Shown: positions 46,234-57,000, counted from the stretch's first letter. The stretch: DNA of 64,000 bases from Isoetes taiwanensis (GCA_021234155.1 JAJEKV010000320.1:62001-126000), one strand, 5' to 3'. Program-made: numbers and translations. The notes: generated by a model from the sequence alone, not told the origin.

Positions 46234-47068
46234 ATGGCACAGAAGCCTAAGAAAAAACCTACTGCTGGTGAGAGCCCTGTTGCGGTGGCTGCTCCTGCTG
46301 TGGTAGCTGAAGAGGGCGATTCTACAGGAGCTGGAGTCACAAAAAAAGATCTGATGGAAGCAGTGTTGCAGATGAGGACAGCTATGGAGGTATCTACGAT
46401 CTCAATGAAAGCATCAATGGAGGGCTCCGTCCAAAATATGGTTAGTGATCTGAAGAATTTTCTGCTTGCTCATGTACAAACAGAAATAGAGAAATGCCAA
46501 AGCAAGATGTTCGCAGAACTTGAGCAATTTAAGCAAGGGCTTACATCTGAATTTGAAAAATTCAAACAAGAGCTCATGAACAAGTGACAGTGATAGCGAA
46601 ACTGATGACACAGAAACAGGACCCATGAATACGGATGTGGCCATAATTCAAAATCAATTGGCATCCTTTATGGAAGAACAAGAAAAGAAAGAGAAAGCAC
46701 TGAACATTCGCTTGATTGGCATACCCGAAGAAACAAGAGAGAAAACCAGAGACATTGTCCAGGCTTTTTGTGCGAGCGAGCTTCAGCTGATAGACACTAA
46801 TATTGTAGATGCATTTCGGATTGGAAAGCAAGGTGAGAGAGACCGGCACATCATTGTTAAATTGGGCTCCAGAGAGGACAAGATCAGCATATTAAAAAAG
46901 AAAACCATGCTCAAGGGGAAAAAAATTTGGATCAATGACGACCTTACTAAAAAACAACTTCAGGAACACAAGGAACAATTGCAGATCTTCAAGGAAGCAA
47001 AGCAAGCAGGGAAGAAGACATTTTGGAGACGCGGTAGGGTGGTAGTAGAGAATCAAGATGAAACATAG
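46234..47068 (+). pseudogene. LINE ORF1 of vertebrate-L1-like type (coiled coil plus RRM), one frameshift
   Basis: First ORF of the 46-51 kb LINE. From the ATG at 46234: a basic, Lys/Ala-rich head (MAQKPKKKPT), a predicted coiled coil (VSDLKNFLLAHVQTEIEKC to FEKFKQEL, about residues 65-115), then a +1 shift near 46577-46587. After the shift: TSDSDSETDD, ALNIRLIGIPEE, DAFRIGKQGERDRHIIVKL, KGKKIWINDDLTKKQLQEH and TFWRRGRVVVENQ. The N-[IL]-R-[IL]-x-G-[IV]-P-E start, the R-HIIVK strand and the G-x-x-I-x-x-x-x-D-L-T/S-x-x-T/Q-L block are those of the L1 ORF1p RNA-binding domain (Transposase_22), not the DUF4283/knuckle type usual in plants. The product would be an RNA chaperone binding element RNA. 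Confidence 0.78.
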
Positions 47069-47089
47069 GTAAGCGAGACCACCAGTATA

Positions 47090-50000
47090 ATGTGCTGGAA
47101 TATTAACTCTATTAGTCAGTATAAAATAGAAGTAGTAGGTGATTTATTTACAAATGTAGACATCTTGTTTTTTCTGGAAACATGCGAGAATGAAGAAAAA
47201 AGTTTTTTTTTTTTTTTGGATGCAAGATGTTTTGATTTTATTAAACATAAAAAAAGAGGTACACGACCTTATTGGAGTGGCTTCACAATAGGCCAGATAT
47301 TCAAATACAAGCACAATGGTCTACCCAATAGTCCGAGACAGAGGATCCAAGAGCGGTACCATTCCTTTCAAAATTTTGGAGGGAAGGTGGAGATTACTCG
47401 ATGGTCCAAAGTTAAAGCCATCTGAAGCTCATACCCGCAAGATCCAGACAGCTGAAGAGCACAAGGAGCAAATATCATCCTACGCGTTAACTTGGCATGG
47501 ACTATCTTGCTACCAGCTATACTACAAGTGACTCTCCCTTCCATTACTGTACTATGGGATGTATGCACCTTCTTCAAGCAAAGTAGCAGATTACACAAAC
47601 CTGCCCCAGGGGGGTGTCCACTCGCTCTCAAATGCTGCTTCACCTGCCTGCATAGACTTCAACTTCAGGACAACTCACTTAAGGCTCCAGGTTCAGGTTC
47701 CCTTGGAACGCAAGGAACATGGCTCCATGAGTGAGCAACTGTTAAAGAAATCTGGTCTCCCGCCCAAGACTTCCTCCTTTAATCTCCTCCATCGCCCATC
47801 TGGCCCAGGCCATGAGTTATCCTTCAATCCTAATCTCCCCCTAGCTGGGAAAGGGAAGGACTTAATTTTTCTGCCCCAATGGCAATCATGTCAAGTAGCA
47901 CAGCAGGCTGATATGCAAAGAACGGGCTCAGCCCAAAGGACCCAACTGCCTACCATACTGCAAGGAGTGCAGCATTTACCCTGGCTTCCCATTTAACCTT
48001 TGCAAAGGCCTAAAAAACAAGACAAGATTACCTCCAGGACGACCCACAGCTAGGCCTCAAGAACTTCCAGAGATAGGCGGGCCTCAGGTGATGTCTGGGA
48101 TCTCAGAGAAGATGGGCAAAGTTTAAATGCACCAGATCAAAGGTGCCTTGACCACCGAGCTTTTGCTACAACCTAAACCTGGAAAACAAATCAAGAGGAT
48201 GGCTAGCGCCCGGGCACGGCGCCTGAGGCCCTTTCCAGCCATGATTACGAAGAGGTCCGCAGGGTGGCGGCTGCGCCGCTGCCATAGGCGGCTGCCCTAA
48301 GCCGCTCGAACCCTAAACGCCATCGTCTATAAGAGAAAAAAAGTTTACCCGACATACAGGGATTCATTTTGTTACAATCAGTTTGGTATAATAAAGGTTG
48401 GCGCCTAAAGGGTCATGGCGGGATAGCATGCTATGTAAGATCTCACTTGAGAAAAATGGTCAAAATAGTTGAAGGAATGGGTTCAAAGCAACATATCTGG
48501 GTTGAAATACCTGGCCAAAAAGGTAAGATTTTTGTGGCAGGATGTTACTTTCCTCCAAGAGAATCACCAATGTATAACACAGATCTCTTAGACAGAGATG
48601 ACCCCTTCTTTAGTTTGGAACAGGATGCTCTTTCTTTGATGTCGCTAGGTGATGTTCTCATACTAGGTGACTTTAATGGGCGTATTGCTAATAAGCAAGC
48701 AGCTTTAGCCAGCTTGGAAGGGGAACCCATGTGGGTTGAAATGCTTGATGACACAGAGATGTACCAACAGGGTTGGAATAGAACTACTGCAGACAGAATC
48801 AGATGGCCTACGCCTCAAGGCAAGCATGTACTCAATATGTGTAGCGGGCTAGACTTATTGATATATAATGGTACACGGATATTTCCTGGCACAGATAAAT
48901 GCACATGCAGAAATGCTAGTGTTGTTGACCTTGTTCTTGCTAAAGCTCAGTTTGTGGATCAGGTGAGGCATATATCTATAGGGGAAGAGATGGAGAAGAT
49001 CTCAGATCATGTTCCACTTGCAATTGTGTTAAACACAAAGAAATTTGAATACAGTCAAGACCGCAATGTTTTCAAGCCCAGAATACGCATGAATTATCAT
49101 AAGGCGGAAAAATACATGGAGAAATGTGAAGCAAAAGTATCTGAGATAAGCTGGCCCACGGGTATTGAGGCACTAAGTGAGAAACTGGCAGATATGGTAT
49201 TGGGTGTGGCTAGTGACCATTTTGTCTCACATAGAAAACTAAAAGGGCTACCATGCAACAGTTGGTTTGATGCATCATGCAAAGAAAAAAGGGAAGCATA
49301 CAAAAAAGCAAGAGGGGCAGTTAGACAGAGACTCAAAAAGGAATACATAGCATGGACCAAGTCGAAAAAGAAGAAGTATATTTACCAAAGACAACAGGAT
49401 TTGATCAAGGACACCATAGCAAACCCCAAATGGTTCTGGAATGAGCTTAAACCTAAAATGCAACAAGAGGCACATTTGGACCCAGAGACATTGATCGACC
49501 AAGTACGCAAACTCTACCATATGTCGGATGTTAATGAAAACAGTAATATTGATCATTTGCAAAACACGACATGGGGCTTCACATTGGAAGATTTAGAAGA
49601 GGGGCTGAGTAATCTTGCCAATGGGAAAGCGGCTGATGCAATAGGGCTGGTTGCAGAAATGTTTAAATGGGCAGGCAAATCAGTGCACTTAGTGTTATTG
49701 TCTCTGTTTAACTCTGTCTTGAATGGAGGATTCCCACGAACATGCAATTAAATAGAGTCATTCCTCTTTACAAAAACGGGGATGAGGGCGACCCAGGAAA
49801 TTATAGAATGATTCTGGTGAGCAGCCTATATGCCAAATTGTTTGCTACTATGTTAAACAATAAGCTGAGCACTTGGTCAGAAGCACATAATGTTAGAGCC
49901 ATTGGGCAAGCTGGCTTTAGGCCTAAAAATCCACAAATGGATCATTTGGTCACTCAAGGCGCTATGATTGATTCAGTTAAAGGGAAGAGAAAACCACTCT

Positions 50001-51444
50001 ATGCCCTTTTTGTGGACTATGCCAAGGCATTCGACACAGTATCCCGTGCTCATCTATGGAAGAGGATGGACAACTTGGGGGTACCGATTGAGCTCAGGCA
50101 GGCAGTAAAGCTACTCTATGAGAAAGTTTTAGTGCAATTATCATCCCCTTACATTGAAAAGTGCACGGAATTAGTAGAAAGCAATATCGGGGTGAAGCAA
50201 GGCTGCCCCTTGTCGCCGGTTCTGTTTGGTTTATTCATAGACCAACTGGAGGCTTGGATAATGGAGTATGGCGGGGACGGGACTCCATTGTCAAACTATG
50301 TGATCTTGTTGCTCTTATACGCGGATGATGTGGTTCTTCTCTCTCGCACAGTTGCAGAAACATCTAGACGCATTGGCTCACTTTTGTGACCAGAAAAATA
50401 TGAAGGTGAATATGACGAAGACTAAGATGATGGTTTTTGGAACCAATAAAGTGGATCATTTGAATTTCTATTACCAAGGGGAGAAGGTGGAAATAGTATC
50501 CTCATATAAATACTTAGGGATACATGTAGACAAAGGGCATAGTTGGAACCTTGCTGTTGAGCACAGGGTGAACGGAGGCTTGAAAGCCCTATATAGCATG
50601 CAAAGTAAAAGTGGAAAAGCGGAGATATGGGATTTTGGCTTGAAACGCACCTTATTTCGGGTGCTTGTGCAGACAGTTCTGTTATATGGATGTGAAGTAT
50701 GGGGCCCAGGCCTATCAGCAGACTCTTGGAAGAACATTGAGAAAGTGCAAAAAAAATTCTTGAGAACGGAACTAGGCACTAAGGCTCAGACTCCATATGT
50801 TGTTGGCGGAGTGTGGTATGATACCACTAGAGGCTGAGGCATTGTGCAAAACTCTTACATACCTTTGTAAGATATGTTTTGATATGACGGAAGAGACCTT
50901 GCCACGACTACCCTTGGAAGAGACAAGAAATAAGGGATGGTATGCGGATCTTGTGGAATGGATGAGGAAGTGGGGGTTAGACATTCTACTCCTACAAGAG
51001 AATCGATCGAACATTAGAGGATGGGTGTGTGGCCATCTCATTAGAAGGAATTGGAGGGTCCCGGAAACGAAAGAAGAGTTTTACAGAAAATACATAAACC
51101 CTACACTCCAAGAAGCCAAACACCTTCAGGAGAATCTATCTCGAAGCACGAGACACAGGATAAGCAGGATGAGGCTTAGTTCTCATAGACTTGGGGTGGA
51201 AGTAGGACGTTGGAGTAACATCCCCCATGAATTGAGGTTTTGCATGTTATGCAATATGCAAGAAGTTGAGGATGAGTTACATGCCCTCATAAGATGCCCT
51301 TCATATGAGGGGATCCGACATAAATATAGCATACATTCAAACTCATTACAGGAATTCTTTGAATTGCCTGGGCATCAAATTGGAAAGTATCTAAAGGAGT
51401 TGATGACCCATAGAGAACACCTGTTAAACAACCAAGGGCAATAA
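47090..51444 (+). pseudogene. LINE ORF2 (endonuclease, reverse transcriptase, zinc motif), interrupted
   Basis: Second ORF of the LINE, starting MCWNINSIS 22 bases after ORF1. Endonuclease blocks: CWNIN, DILFFLETCENEE, then (after a nested insertion at about 47203-48340) GFILLQSVWYNKGW, LILGDFNGRIA and SDHVPLAIVL. Linker: NSWFDASCKEKREAYKKARG. Reverse transcriptase: LYALFVDYAKAFDTVSR, IGVKQGCPLSPVLFGLFID and the catalytic YADD at 50318-50329. Tail: LLYGCEVWGPGLS, AECGMIPLEAEALCK and a C-x2-C-x9-H-x4-C motif (CMLC to HALIRC). Frame changes near 49745, 50375 and 50820, plus the insertion, make it inactive, yet the codons are well kept, so decay is recent. It is not a plant L1 in tail structure; the exact clade is open. 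Confidence 0.88.
47203..48340 (-). mobile_element. Poly(A) retroposon nested in the LINE endonuclease
   Basis: Starts on the plus strand with a T run (47203-47217) followed by the complement of an AATAAA-type end, so it is inserted in reverse. The target word GAAAAAAGTTT is found on both sides (47195-47205 and 48335-48346, with one extra A). Joining the LINE across it restores an open frame (NEEKSLPDIQGFILLQS), which proves the boundaries. The ~1.1 kb insert has no recognisable domain; its 5' end, GC-rich with GCCGCC words, is at the high-coordinate side. Confidence 0.75.
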
Positions 51445-51548
51445 TGATAGAACGGAGGAGAGTTGGGAGGAGTCTAATGCATTTATGTCAGAGGATGCAT
51501 TAGAGGATATCTTTTACAATGTTGAAGTGTATATATTGATCGTCTCAT

Positions 51549-51640
51549 AGACCTGGTGGTCTGCAGACGTAATAAATACAACATTTCATTTCATTTCTCT
51601 CTCCCCCTCCCTCCCTCCCCTCCCTCCCTCCTCCCTCTCT
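51549..51640 (+). repeat. LINE 3' stem-loop and simple tail
   Basis: AGACC-TGGT-GGTCT (51549-51562), then GCAGACG, a short linker with AATAAAT, then ATTTC repeats passing into CCTC/CT-rich sequence. It closes the LINE that begins at 46.2 kb or earlier. Confidence 0.75.
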
Positions 51641-51929
51641 CTCTCTCTCGGTAGCTCTGTGGCTTCAGTACTCTCATTTGTTGTGTTATTATCTCTGGAA
51701 TCCTTTTTCGGTCCCGCTTCGTGTATTTTCTCGATTACATTTGCCGCTCGATGCTTGGCCCGTGAGGGGCTTTAACTCCTTGTCTTAAACTTCCATGGTA
51801 CATTTGTTTTGGTGGGGGCGATGGATCGTCTTTTCAATTTTTGATATTGTGCTATTGTGCCTGGTTGCTTGTGTTGACTATTAACAATTTGTTTCCTATC
51901 GGGTTGATTCTCAATAGGCCATTGGTCGT

Positions 51930-52064
<135 letters not shown>

Positions 52065-52221
52065 CGTAGCACTTGTAAAGCTTCGGGTAGGCTCCAAAGG
52101 GTTCTTCTATTGGATGTGCCTATTTTCTCTTCCTGGCATAGCTTTGTGGCTTCCAGAGGGGCACGATAATGGGGGGAGTTTTTGTACAGATTAATATGCT
52201 GGGAGGCAAAACTTCTCCCTC

Positions 52222-52290
52222 CTAAGAGTCATAGAAATTTAAGAGCTCGTCAGTAGCAAGTTGAGTTGCCTGTTTCTGGTTCTTCAGGAA
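52222..52290 (-). pseudogene. SAUR C-terminal fragment
   Basis: Minus strand encodes NQKQATQLATDELLNFYDS and a stop, the end of a SAUR. Just upstream (higher coordinates) the sequence jumps to the SAUR 3'-flank repeat (AAATTCTTAACCTCGGCC), so a deletion fused the two. Confidence 0.8.
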
Positions 52291-52924
52291 ATTCTTAACC
52301 TCGGCCAAAAAGGTCACTTCTAAGAGCATGACGTGTTTTTCTAGGGAATCTTTGAAACGGGAATTTCGCAACAGTCCCGTTTCAAATGCAACCTTGTTAT
52401 CCATGAAGAAAAATGATTCAACCAAAATTTATGGCAGAGTGTAAGTAAGGACATATAGTGCACGACAACGGATAGAAGTAAAACAACGAGAATGCATAAA
52501 CAAAAAAATAGAGGCCTTGAAATTCCGGCCCCAAATGCCTTGTTTCTTCAGATCGAAGTAGTCGATCGCTGTCGATCTGCCCTGCGGTTGGAGCTACCTC
52601 ACCTTCCCCTCAGAAGCGGCGCCATCGAAGAAAAACCGCGAGAAGACGCCGGAAAAACATTATCAGGGGGCAAATTTCAAGCCCCCTGTTTCTTCGTCAG
52701 GTAATTTTCACGGACGAAAAAGTTTGCCATGAAATTTCCTTGTGACCGCCAGGCTCGCGGCTCTGCAGCTCCCCGCCCACCCGTCGCCTGGAGGCTGCTA
52801 GGAAATTTCACGGTGAAATTTTTCGTCAGTGAAAAAAAAATTGGGAGTGTATTTATTCATTACCCCAAAATAATGGGGGAGTTTCTGTACAGATTAGTAT
52901 AATGGGCGGTGAAATTTCTGCCTC
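52291..52924. repeat. SAUR-cluster flank repeat and GC-rich filler
   Basis: 52291-52505 is one copy of the flank repeat (TTATGGCAGAGTGTAAGTAAG, GTAAAACAACGAGAATGCAT) found also at 55700-55910, 56840-56960, 60700-60930 and 61230-61320. 52510-52830 is GC-rich without a recognised gene; GTGAAATTT and AAATTTCAC words suggest a small inverted arrangement. 52831-52924 is the SAUR 3' untranslated copy. Confidence 0.5.
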
Positions 52925-53278
52925 CTAAGAATCATAGAAATCTAAGAGCTCGTCAATAGCAAGTTGAGCTGCCTGTTTTTGGTTCTTTTCCAAGAGCCAC
53001 AAAAAGTGCTCAAATAGAACAGGGTCGCATGGTATTATGAGGCCACCACTATAAGCAAATCCATATTCTTCAGCAGATCTGTCTAGCAATTTTCTCATCA
53101 AGTTGTCGCTCAAAACAGCGGTTGGGACAACAAATCTCTGCCTTTTCTCTCCTACATACATTGCCACACAACCTTCTGGCATATCCGATGAAACCTAAAC
53201 ACAGAATGCATCTTCTTCATAATCACTGCCTAAGTCACATTTGCCCAAGAGAGCTGCTCCTGCTGCTACCCCAAGAAC
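52925..53278 (-). pseudogene. SAUR pseudogene, 5'-truncated
   Basis: The SAUR domain from MPEGCVAMYVGEKRQRF to DELLDFYDS is intact (86 codons), but upstream the frame has a stop (TAG) just before the domain and a two-base deletion in the word matching GGCAAATGAGTGAC. Homology ends at about 53278, where the N-terminal 25 or so codons are replaced by the inverted-repeat element starting at 53293. It could at best make a truncated protein. Confidence 0.85.
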
Positions 53279-53292
53279 GTGGACATTGATGT

Positions 53293-54335
53293 AACGTGAA
53301 AATACGGGTGGGCCACTTTCTGTAATTGTTCATTCATTCTCTCTCTCTTCCGGCGGAGCTTCAGCTATGGCATCGCCTTGACACCAAGGAGCTTGGCTAG
53401 GGCGATCGGCCTATTTCTTATGTCCTCTGGAGCGGCTTGGTTGTGGCAGTCTGGCGATTCAGTTTTCAAGTGGAGCGCCACTCTTTTTCGTGCTTTTTTG
53501 AGCATTCTAAGTTGATAACTACTGTTCTTGAGTTTCTTGGAGCTTTCTAGGTGCAACGCCTCTAATTTTTTATGTTTTTATGGTAAGTACTTGATTTTTT
53601 ATGCTTGCTTTCTATTCTTGCCTCTATTATTTCGATTTTGAAATATCAGGGTTTCTAGAGTGCTAGGACGACTTTCTTGGTGCTGTGGATGAGTTCTTAG
53701 AGTTGGCTTATGGGTATGGACGAGTTTCTTGGAGCAAAGCAAGCTTATGATATGGCAGCTATGTCTCTTGAACACAAGCTTATGACTTATGGCACATGCG
53801 GCAGCCGCAGTTCTTTCTGATATCTCAACTTCGAGCTCTGTTTCTTATTCAACGTTCTCTTTTTAGGATATCTCAACTTCGACCTCTGTTTCTTATTCAA
53901 CATTCTCTTTTTCCTAAATGGCTGCATATGTTTTGTGTACATCTGTCAACTCTACTCCGATAATGAGAGGGCTTTTGGACTATGAAGCTCATATATGAAA
54001 AATATGAGGGATTTTTGGACTTCCGAAGCTCGGATAAGAAAGCAGAAAGGATCTCTCTTGTGATTCTATGTAATTTTCTAATAGTTTATGAATGAAAAGT
54101 GTTATGATTTTATCAATCTCTCTGTGTGAATCTATCCATGAATTTATAAGTTTGATAAATATCTGTTGATGGAAAAATTTTAACAGCAGAAATATATGCT
54201 TAAAGAAATGCTTCAGAATGAGTGATTCCTGAATATTTGAGTTTAACAATCAGTGATTCTTGGAAAGAATGTCTGCCACGTGGCAGACATACATAGTCGG
54301 ATAGGGCAGAAAGTGGCCCACCCTATTTTTACGTA
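53293..54335. mobile_element. 1.04 kb DNA element with 30-base terminal inverted repeats, lodged between SAUR pieces
   Basis: Left end AACGTGAAAATACGGGTGGG..CACTTTCTG (53293-53322); right end is its complement with one indel and two changes (54307-54335). One side abuts the 5'-cut SAUR pseudogene and the other abuts the 3' untranslated end of another SAUR copy. Inside is a 48-base tandem pair (GATATCTCAACTTCG, starting 53819 and 53867) and a 22-base palindrome. No transposase seen and no clear target duplication, so either a rearrangement followed insertion or the element sits at a junction of SAUR duplications. Confidence 0.6.
54269..54290. promoter_or_regulatory. Perfect 22-base palindrome centred on a G-box
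   Basis: The half-site ATGTCTGCCAC is followed directly by its exact reverse complement, giving a central GCCACGTGGC. That is the ideal bZIP/bHLH G-box, here 20 bases inside the right end of the element at 53293-54335. Confidence 0.6.
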
Positions 54336-54336
54336 C

Positions 54337-54416
54337 AGACTAATATGCTGGGAGGCAAAACTTCTCCCTCCTAGGAGTCGTAGAAATCTAAGAGCTCGTC
54401 AACAACAAGTTGAGCT
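54337..54416 (-). pseudogene. SAUR 3'-end fragment
   Basis: Matches the SAUR 3' untranslated region and the last codons (DELLDFYDS-like, then stop) at 61370-61445 with small changes, then breaks off at a duplicated GAGCTGAGCTGC. Confidence 0.75.
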
Positions 54417-54418
54417 GA

Positions 54419-54781
54419 GCTGCTTGTGCACTTAAGAAGGGCCGCAATTGTGTGGCAGTAGATATAGACAAGGAGGTTGTAAACTTCATTAAGATGAGAT
54501 TGGCAGCATTGCCTAGTCTACCAGACGAAAATCAAGAGATAGGCACCAAAACATCATCTGATTTTGCCAAAATGACGTCATCAGAGATACAACCGCCTTT
54601 TACAAGCTCCACAGAGGATGAGGTCACTTTTGCAGAGCTGAATGAAGTGGCTCTAGTAGTCGAAACTGAAGACACTACTGCTAAGGCGCATGTTAAGTCA
54701 CCTGAAAGGGAGAAGATGGTTGAGGAGAACACTGCAACTACAAGCACACAAAATGAGGAAGATTATGATCTTGGCCATTGA
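54419..54781 (+). CDS. C-terminal exon or fragment of a methyltransferase-like protein
   Basis: Open frame of 120 codons without a good start: CALKKGRNCVAVDIDKEVV, NFIKMRLAALPSLPDENQEIG, then an acidic, Ser/Thr-rich tail ending EEDYDLGH. The first 25 residues look like the SAM-binding strand of N4/N6 DNA methylase-type proteins (A-x-x-x-G-R-x-C-[VI]-A-[VI]-[DE]-x-D followed by a helix KxRL), where the second acidic residue contacts SAM. The tail is unlike SAUR. It starts right where the SAUR fragment ends, so it is a broken gene piece or a last exon whose upstream exons are not visible. Codon pattern and absence of stops suggest it was coding recently. Confidence 0.4.
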   Translation, partial: AACALKKGRNCVAVDIDKEVVNFIKMRLAALPSLPDENQEIGTKTSSDFAKMTSSEIQPPFTSSTEDEVTFAELNEVALVVETEDTTAKAHVKSPEREKMVEENTATTSTQNEEDYDLGH

Positions 54782-54992
54782 CTCATTGTGTGCAACATTT
54801 TTAATGTTAACATTAACTTATCTTCCAAAACTGATATTGAAAATTCAATTTAATACTATTATTATTTATTCTTATTATAATTTGTTATTTTTTGGGTCTT
54901 GCTTTCATAGATTACATAGTTAGCTGTTAATTTTTCCCTTTTCAGCTAACTAATGACACAAAAAGAAACAATCAGGAATATTATGATTTCGA

Positions 54993-55447
54993 TTTTTTTT
55001 TTTTTTTTGAAGTCAAGGATTTGTATTATATTCAAAGAATAAAACATTTACATACATACAATTGAGTCCAGAGTTGCTACCACTTCTCATATCCGTGAAT
55101 AGCAGTCCAGACTCTGGGCCTAGTACTCTTCGAGCCTCTCTCAACTTCGTCTCCGTAGCATACTACAGAAGAGAAGGACTAATTTCCTAGACCCTAATGA
55201 TACAACTAGGGCCAGTTACTGAACAAGAACTACCCGGCCTCTTCCCCAAACAGATACTATGGGAGCAAAGTTCTTGTCTTTCCACATGCCCCAACTGCAT
55301 CATTGCTTCAAAAATAGGCCCTCAGATATAGCAAAGAAACTAGACCTGAGATTACCAACAGCAAGAAAGGGAGTAGCCAATCACACTGGTTAGCTGCCAA
55401 ACTAGAGACAGGGTCCTCTTTACCCTCCCCGCCGAAGATAGTACTTG
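54993..55447 (-). mobile_element. 455-bp poly(A) retroposon with target duplication TTTCGA
   Basis: Starts on the plus strand with a T run and is bounded by TTTCGA on both sides (54987-54992 and 55448-55453). The paralogous flank repeats at 57055-57065 and 60957-60970 show the same surroundings (TTATGATTTCGAAGTTTCAC) without the insert, so the boundaries are given by empty sites. No domain recognised; a truncated LINE or SINE 3' part. Confidence 0.8.
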
Positions 55448-55457
55448 TTTCGAAGTT

Positions 55458-55960
55458 TCACTTGTTGTGTGAAACATTATAATGTTAACATTAACTTTTC
55501 CTTCAAAACTGATCTAAATTAATGCTATTATTATTAATTCTTTTAAACTAAGATGTTTCTGAGGTCTTCATTCCATGGATTGCATAATCAACTGTAAATT
55601 TTGCTCTTTTCAGCTTTGTTGTTATACAAAAGGAAAGTGTGTACACCTGCTGAGAAGGCAAAACGTATGAAAAAAAAATTAACCTCAGGAAATTCTTAAC
55701 CTCAGCCAGAAAGGTCACTTCTAAGAGCATGGCATGTTTTTTAGGGAATCTTTGAAACTGGAGTTATGCAATGCTTCCGTTCTAGATGCAACCTTGTTAT
55801 CCATGAAAAAAAATGCTTCAACTAAAATTTATGGCAGAGTGTAAGTAAGGACTTATAGTGCACGACCACTCTAAAACAACGGAAAGAAGTAAAACAACAA
55901 GAATGCATAAATGAAAATTGGGAGTGTAGTGTATTCATTACCCCAAAATAATGGGGGCAG
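55458..55960. repeat. SAUR-cluster flank repeat
   Basis: Copy of a unit also at 57055-57150 (part) and 60520-61370 (two copies). It begins GTTTCAC-TTGTTGT-GTGAAAC (a 7-bp hairpin), the palindrome AATGTTAACATT, then GATGTTTCTGAGGTCTTCAT, ACAAAAGGAAAGTGT and the TTATGGCAGAGTGTAAGTAAG block. Non-coding 3' flank of minus-strand SAUR genes. Confidence 0.7.
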
Positions 55961-56003
55961 TTTCTGTACAGATTAATATGCTGGGAGGCAAAACTTCTCC
56001 CTC

Positions 56004-56304
56004 CTAAGAGTCGTCGAAATCTAAGAGCTCGTCAATAGCAAGTTAAGCTGCCTGTTTCTGGTTCTTTTCCAAGAGCCACAAAAAGTGCTCAAATAGAACA
56101 GGGTCGCATGGTATTGTGAGGCCGCCACTATAATCAAATCCATATTCTTCAGCAGATCTGTCGAGCAATTTTCTCATCAAATTGTGGCTCAAAACAGCAG
56201 TTGGGACAACAAATCTCTGCCTTTTCTCTCCTACATACATTGCCACACAACCTTCTGGCATATCTGAAACCTCAATACAGGATGCATCTTCTTCATACCA
56301 TAAA
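56004..56304 (-). pseudogene. SAUR pseudogene, 5'-truncated with a nonsense mutation
   Basis: Keeps DASCIEVSDMPEGCVAMYVG to LLEKNQKQAA, then TAA replaces the CAA of the intact gene, nine codons before the normal end. The 5' end is lost: upstream of EEDAS the sequence (YDLWY...) is unrelated to SAUR. The rest of the domain (FDYSGGLTIPCDPVLFEHFLWLL) is identical to the intact gene at 61408. Confidence 0.88.
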
Positions 56305-56321
56305 TCATACCAGAGCTTCAA

Positions 56322-57000
56322 GGTAAAGATATAGCATCGGAATTAGTCCCGACAGATTGGGGATTTAGACAAGGAGCTAATCGATCTGGGAATGGCGACA
56401 TTATTGAATCGATCGATAGATGGGTTCTGCTATAGAAGAAGCCCCAATTTTGTCCGCTAGATTGCAGAGTACCCAAATGCTGCCAGTCTTTTCTGATATG
56501 CCAGACTGCCAGAGTAGAATATTCGTTAAGAAAGAATATTCGAGAGGTTATTTTAATAATCACCAGGACATTCTATTAAAAAGAATATTCAAGTGGTTCT
56601 GTGTTATAACCACTCTTCGATCTAATGGCAGACAACGGTCAGATCATGATAACCTGCAAGGATCTGGGTTTAGGAAAATTGCTCTATTACAGTTGCCTGT
56701 AATTTTTAAGAATGCCCTTACCTCTTGACAAGTAGATAACTAGTTTAGAACTTTGACTTCTTCTTTGTTCCCCACTGATTTACCTATAGAAACAGTTAAG
56801 TTTATGTTCTAAGCAGAGATGCCTTTAAAAACAAAGAGTCCATGAAAAAAAATGCTTCAACCAAAATTTATGGCAGAGTGTAAGTAAGGGCTTATATTGC
56901 ACGACCACTCTAAAACAACGGATAGAAGTAAAACAACGAGAATGCATAAACGAAAATTGGGAGTGTAGTGTATTCATTACCCCAAAATAATGGGGTAATT
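56322..57000. other. Unassigned sequence, then SAUR flank repeat
   Basis: 56322-56800 is not recognised; GAATATTC words and small inverted runs occur near 56518-56590. 56840-57000 is another copy of the SAUR 3' flank repeat. Confidence 0.4.

Noticed and set aside
47203-48340. Reading the nested insert as an extra LINE domain
   Set aside because: Removing it restores the ORF2 frame, and it carries its own reversed poly(A) end and a target duplication.
54452-54781. Start at GTG 54452 for the methyltransferase-like frame
   Set aside because: Plant nuclear genes do not normally start at GTG, and the frame is open further upstream to 54419, so the piece is a fragment or exon.
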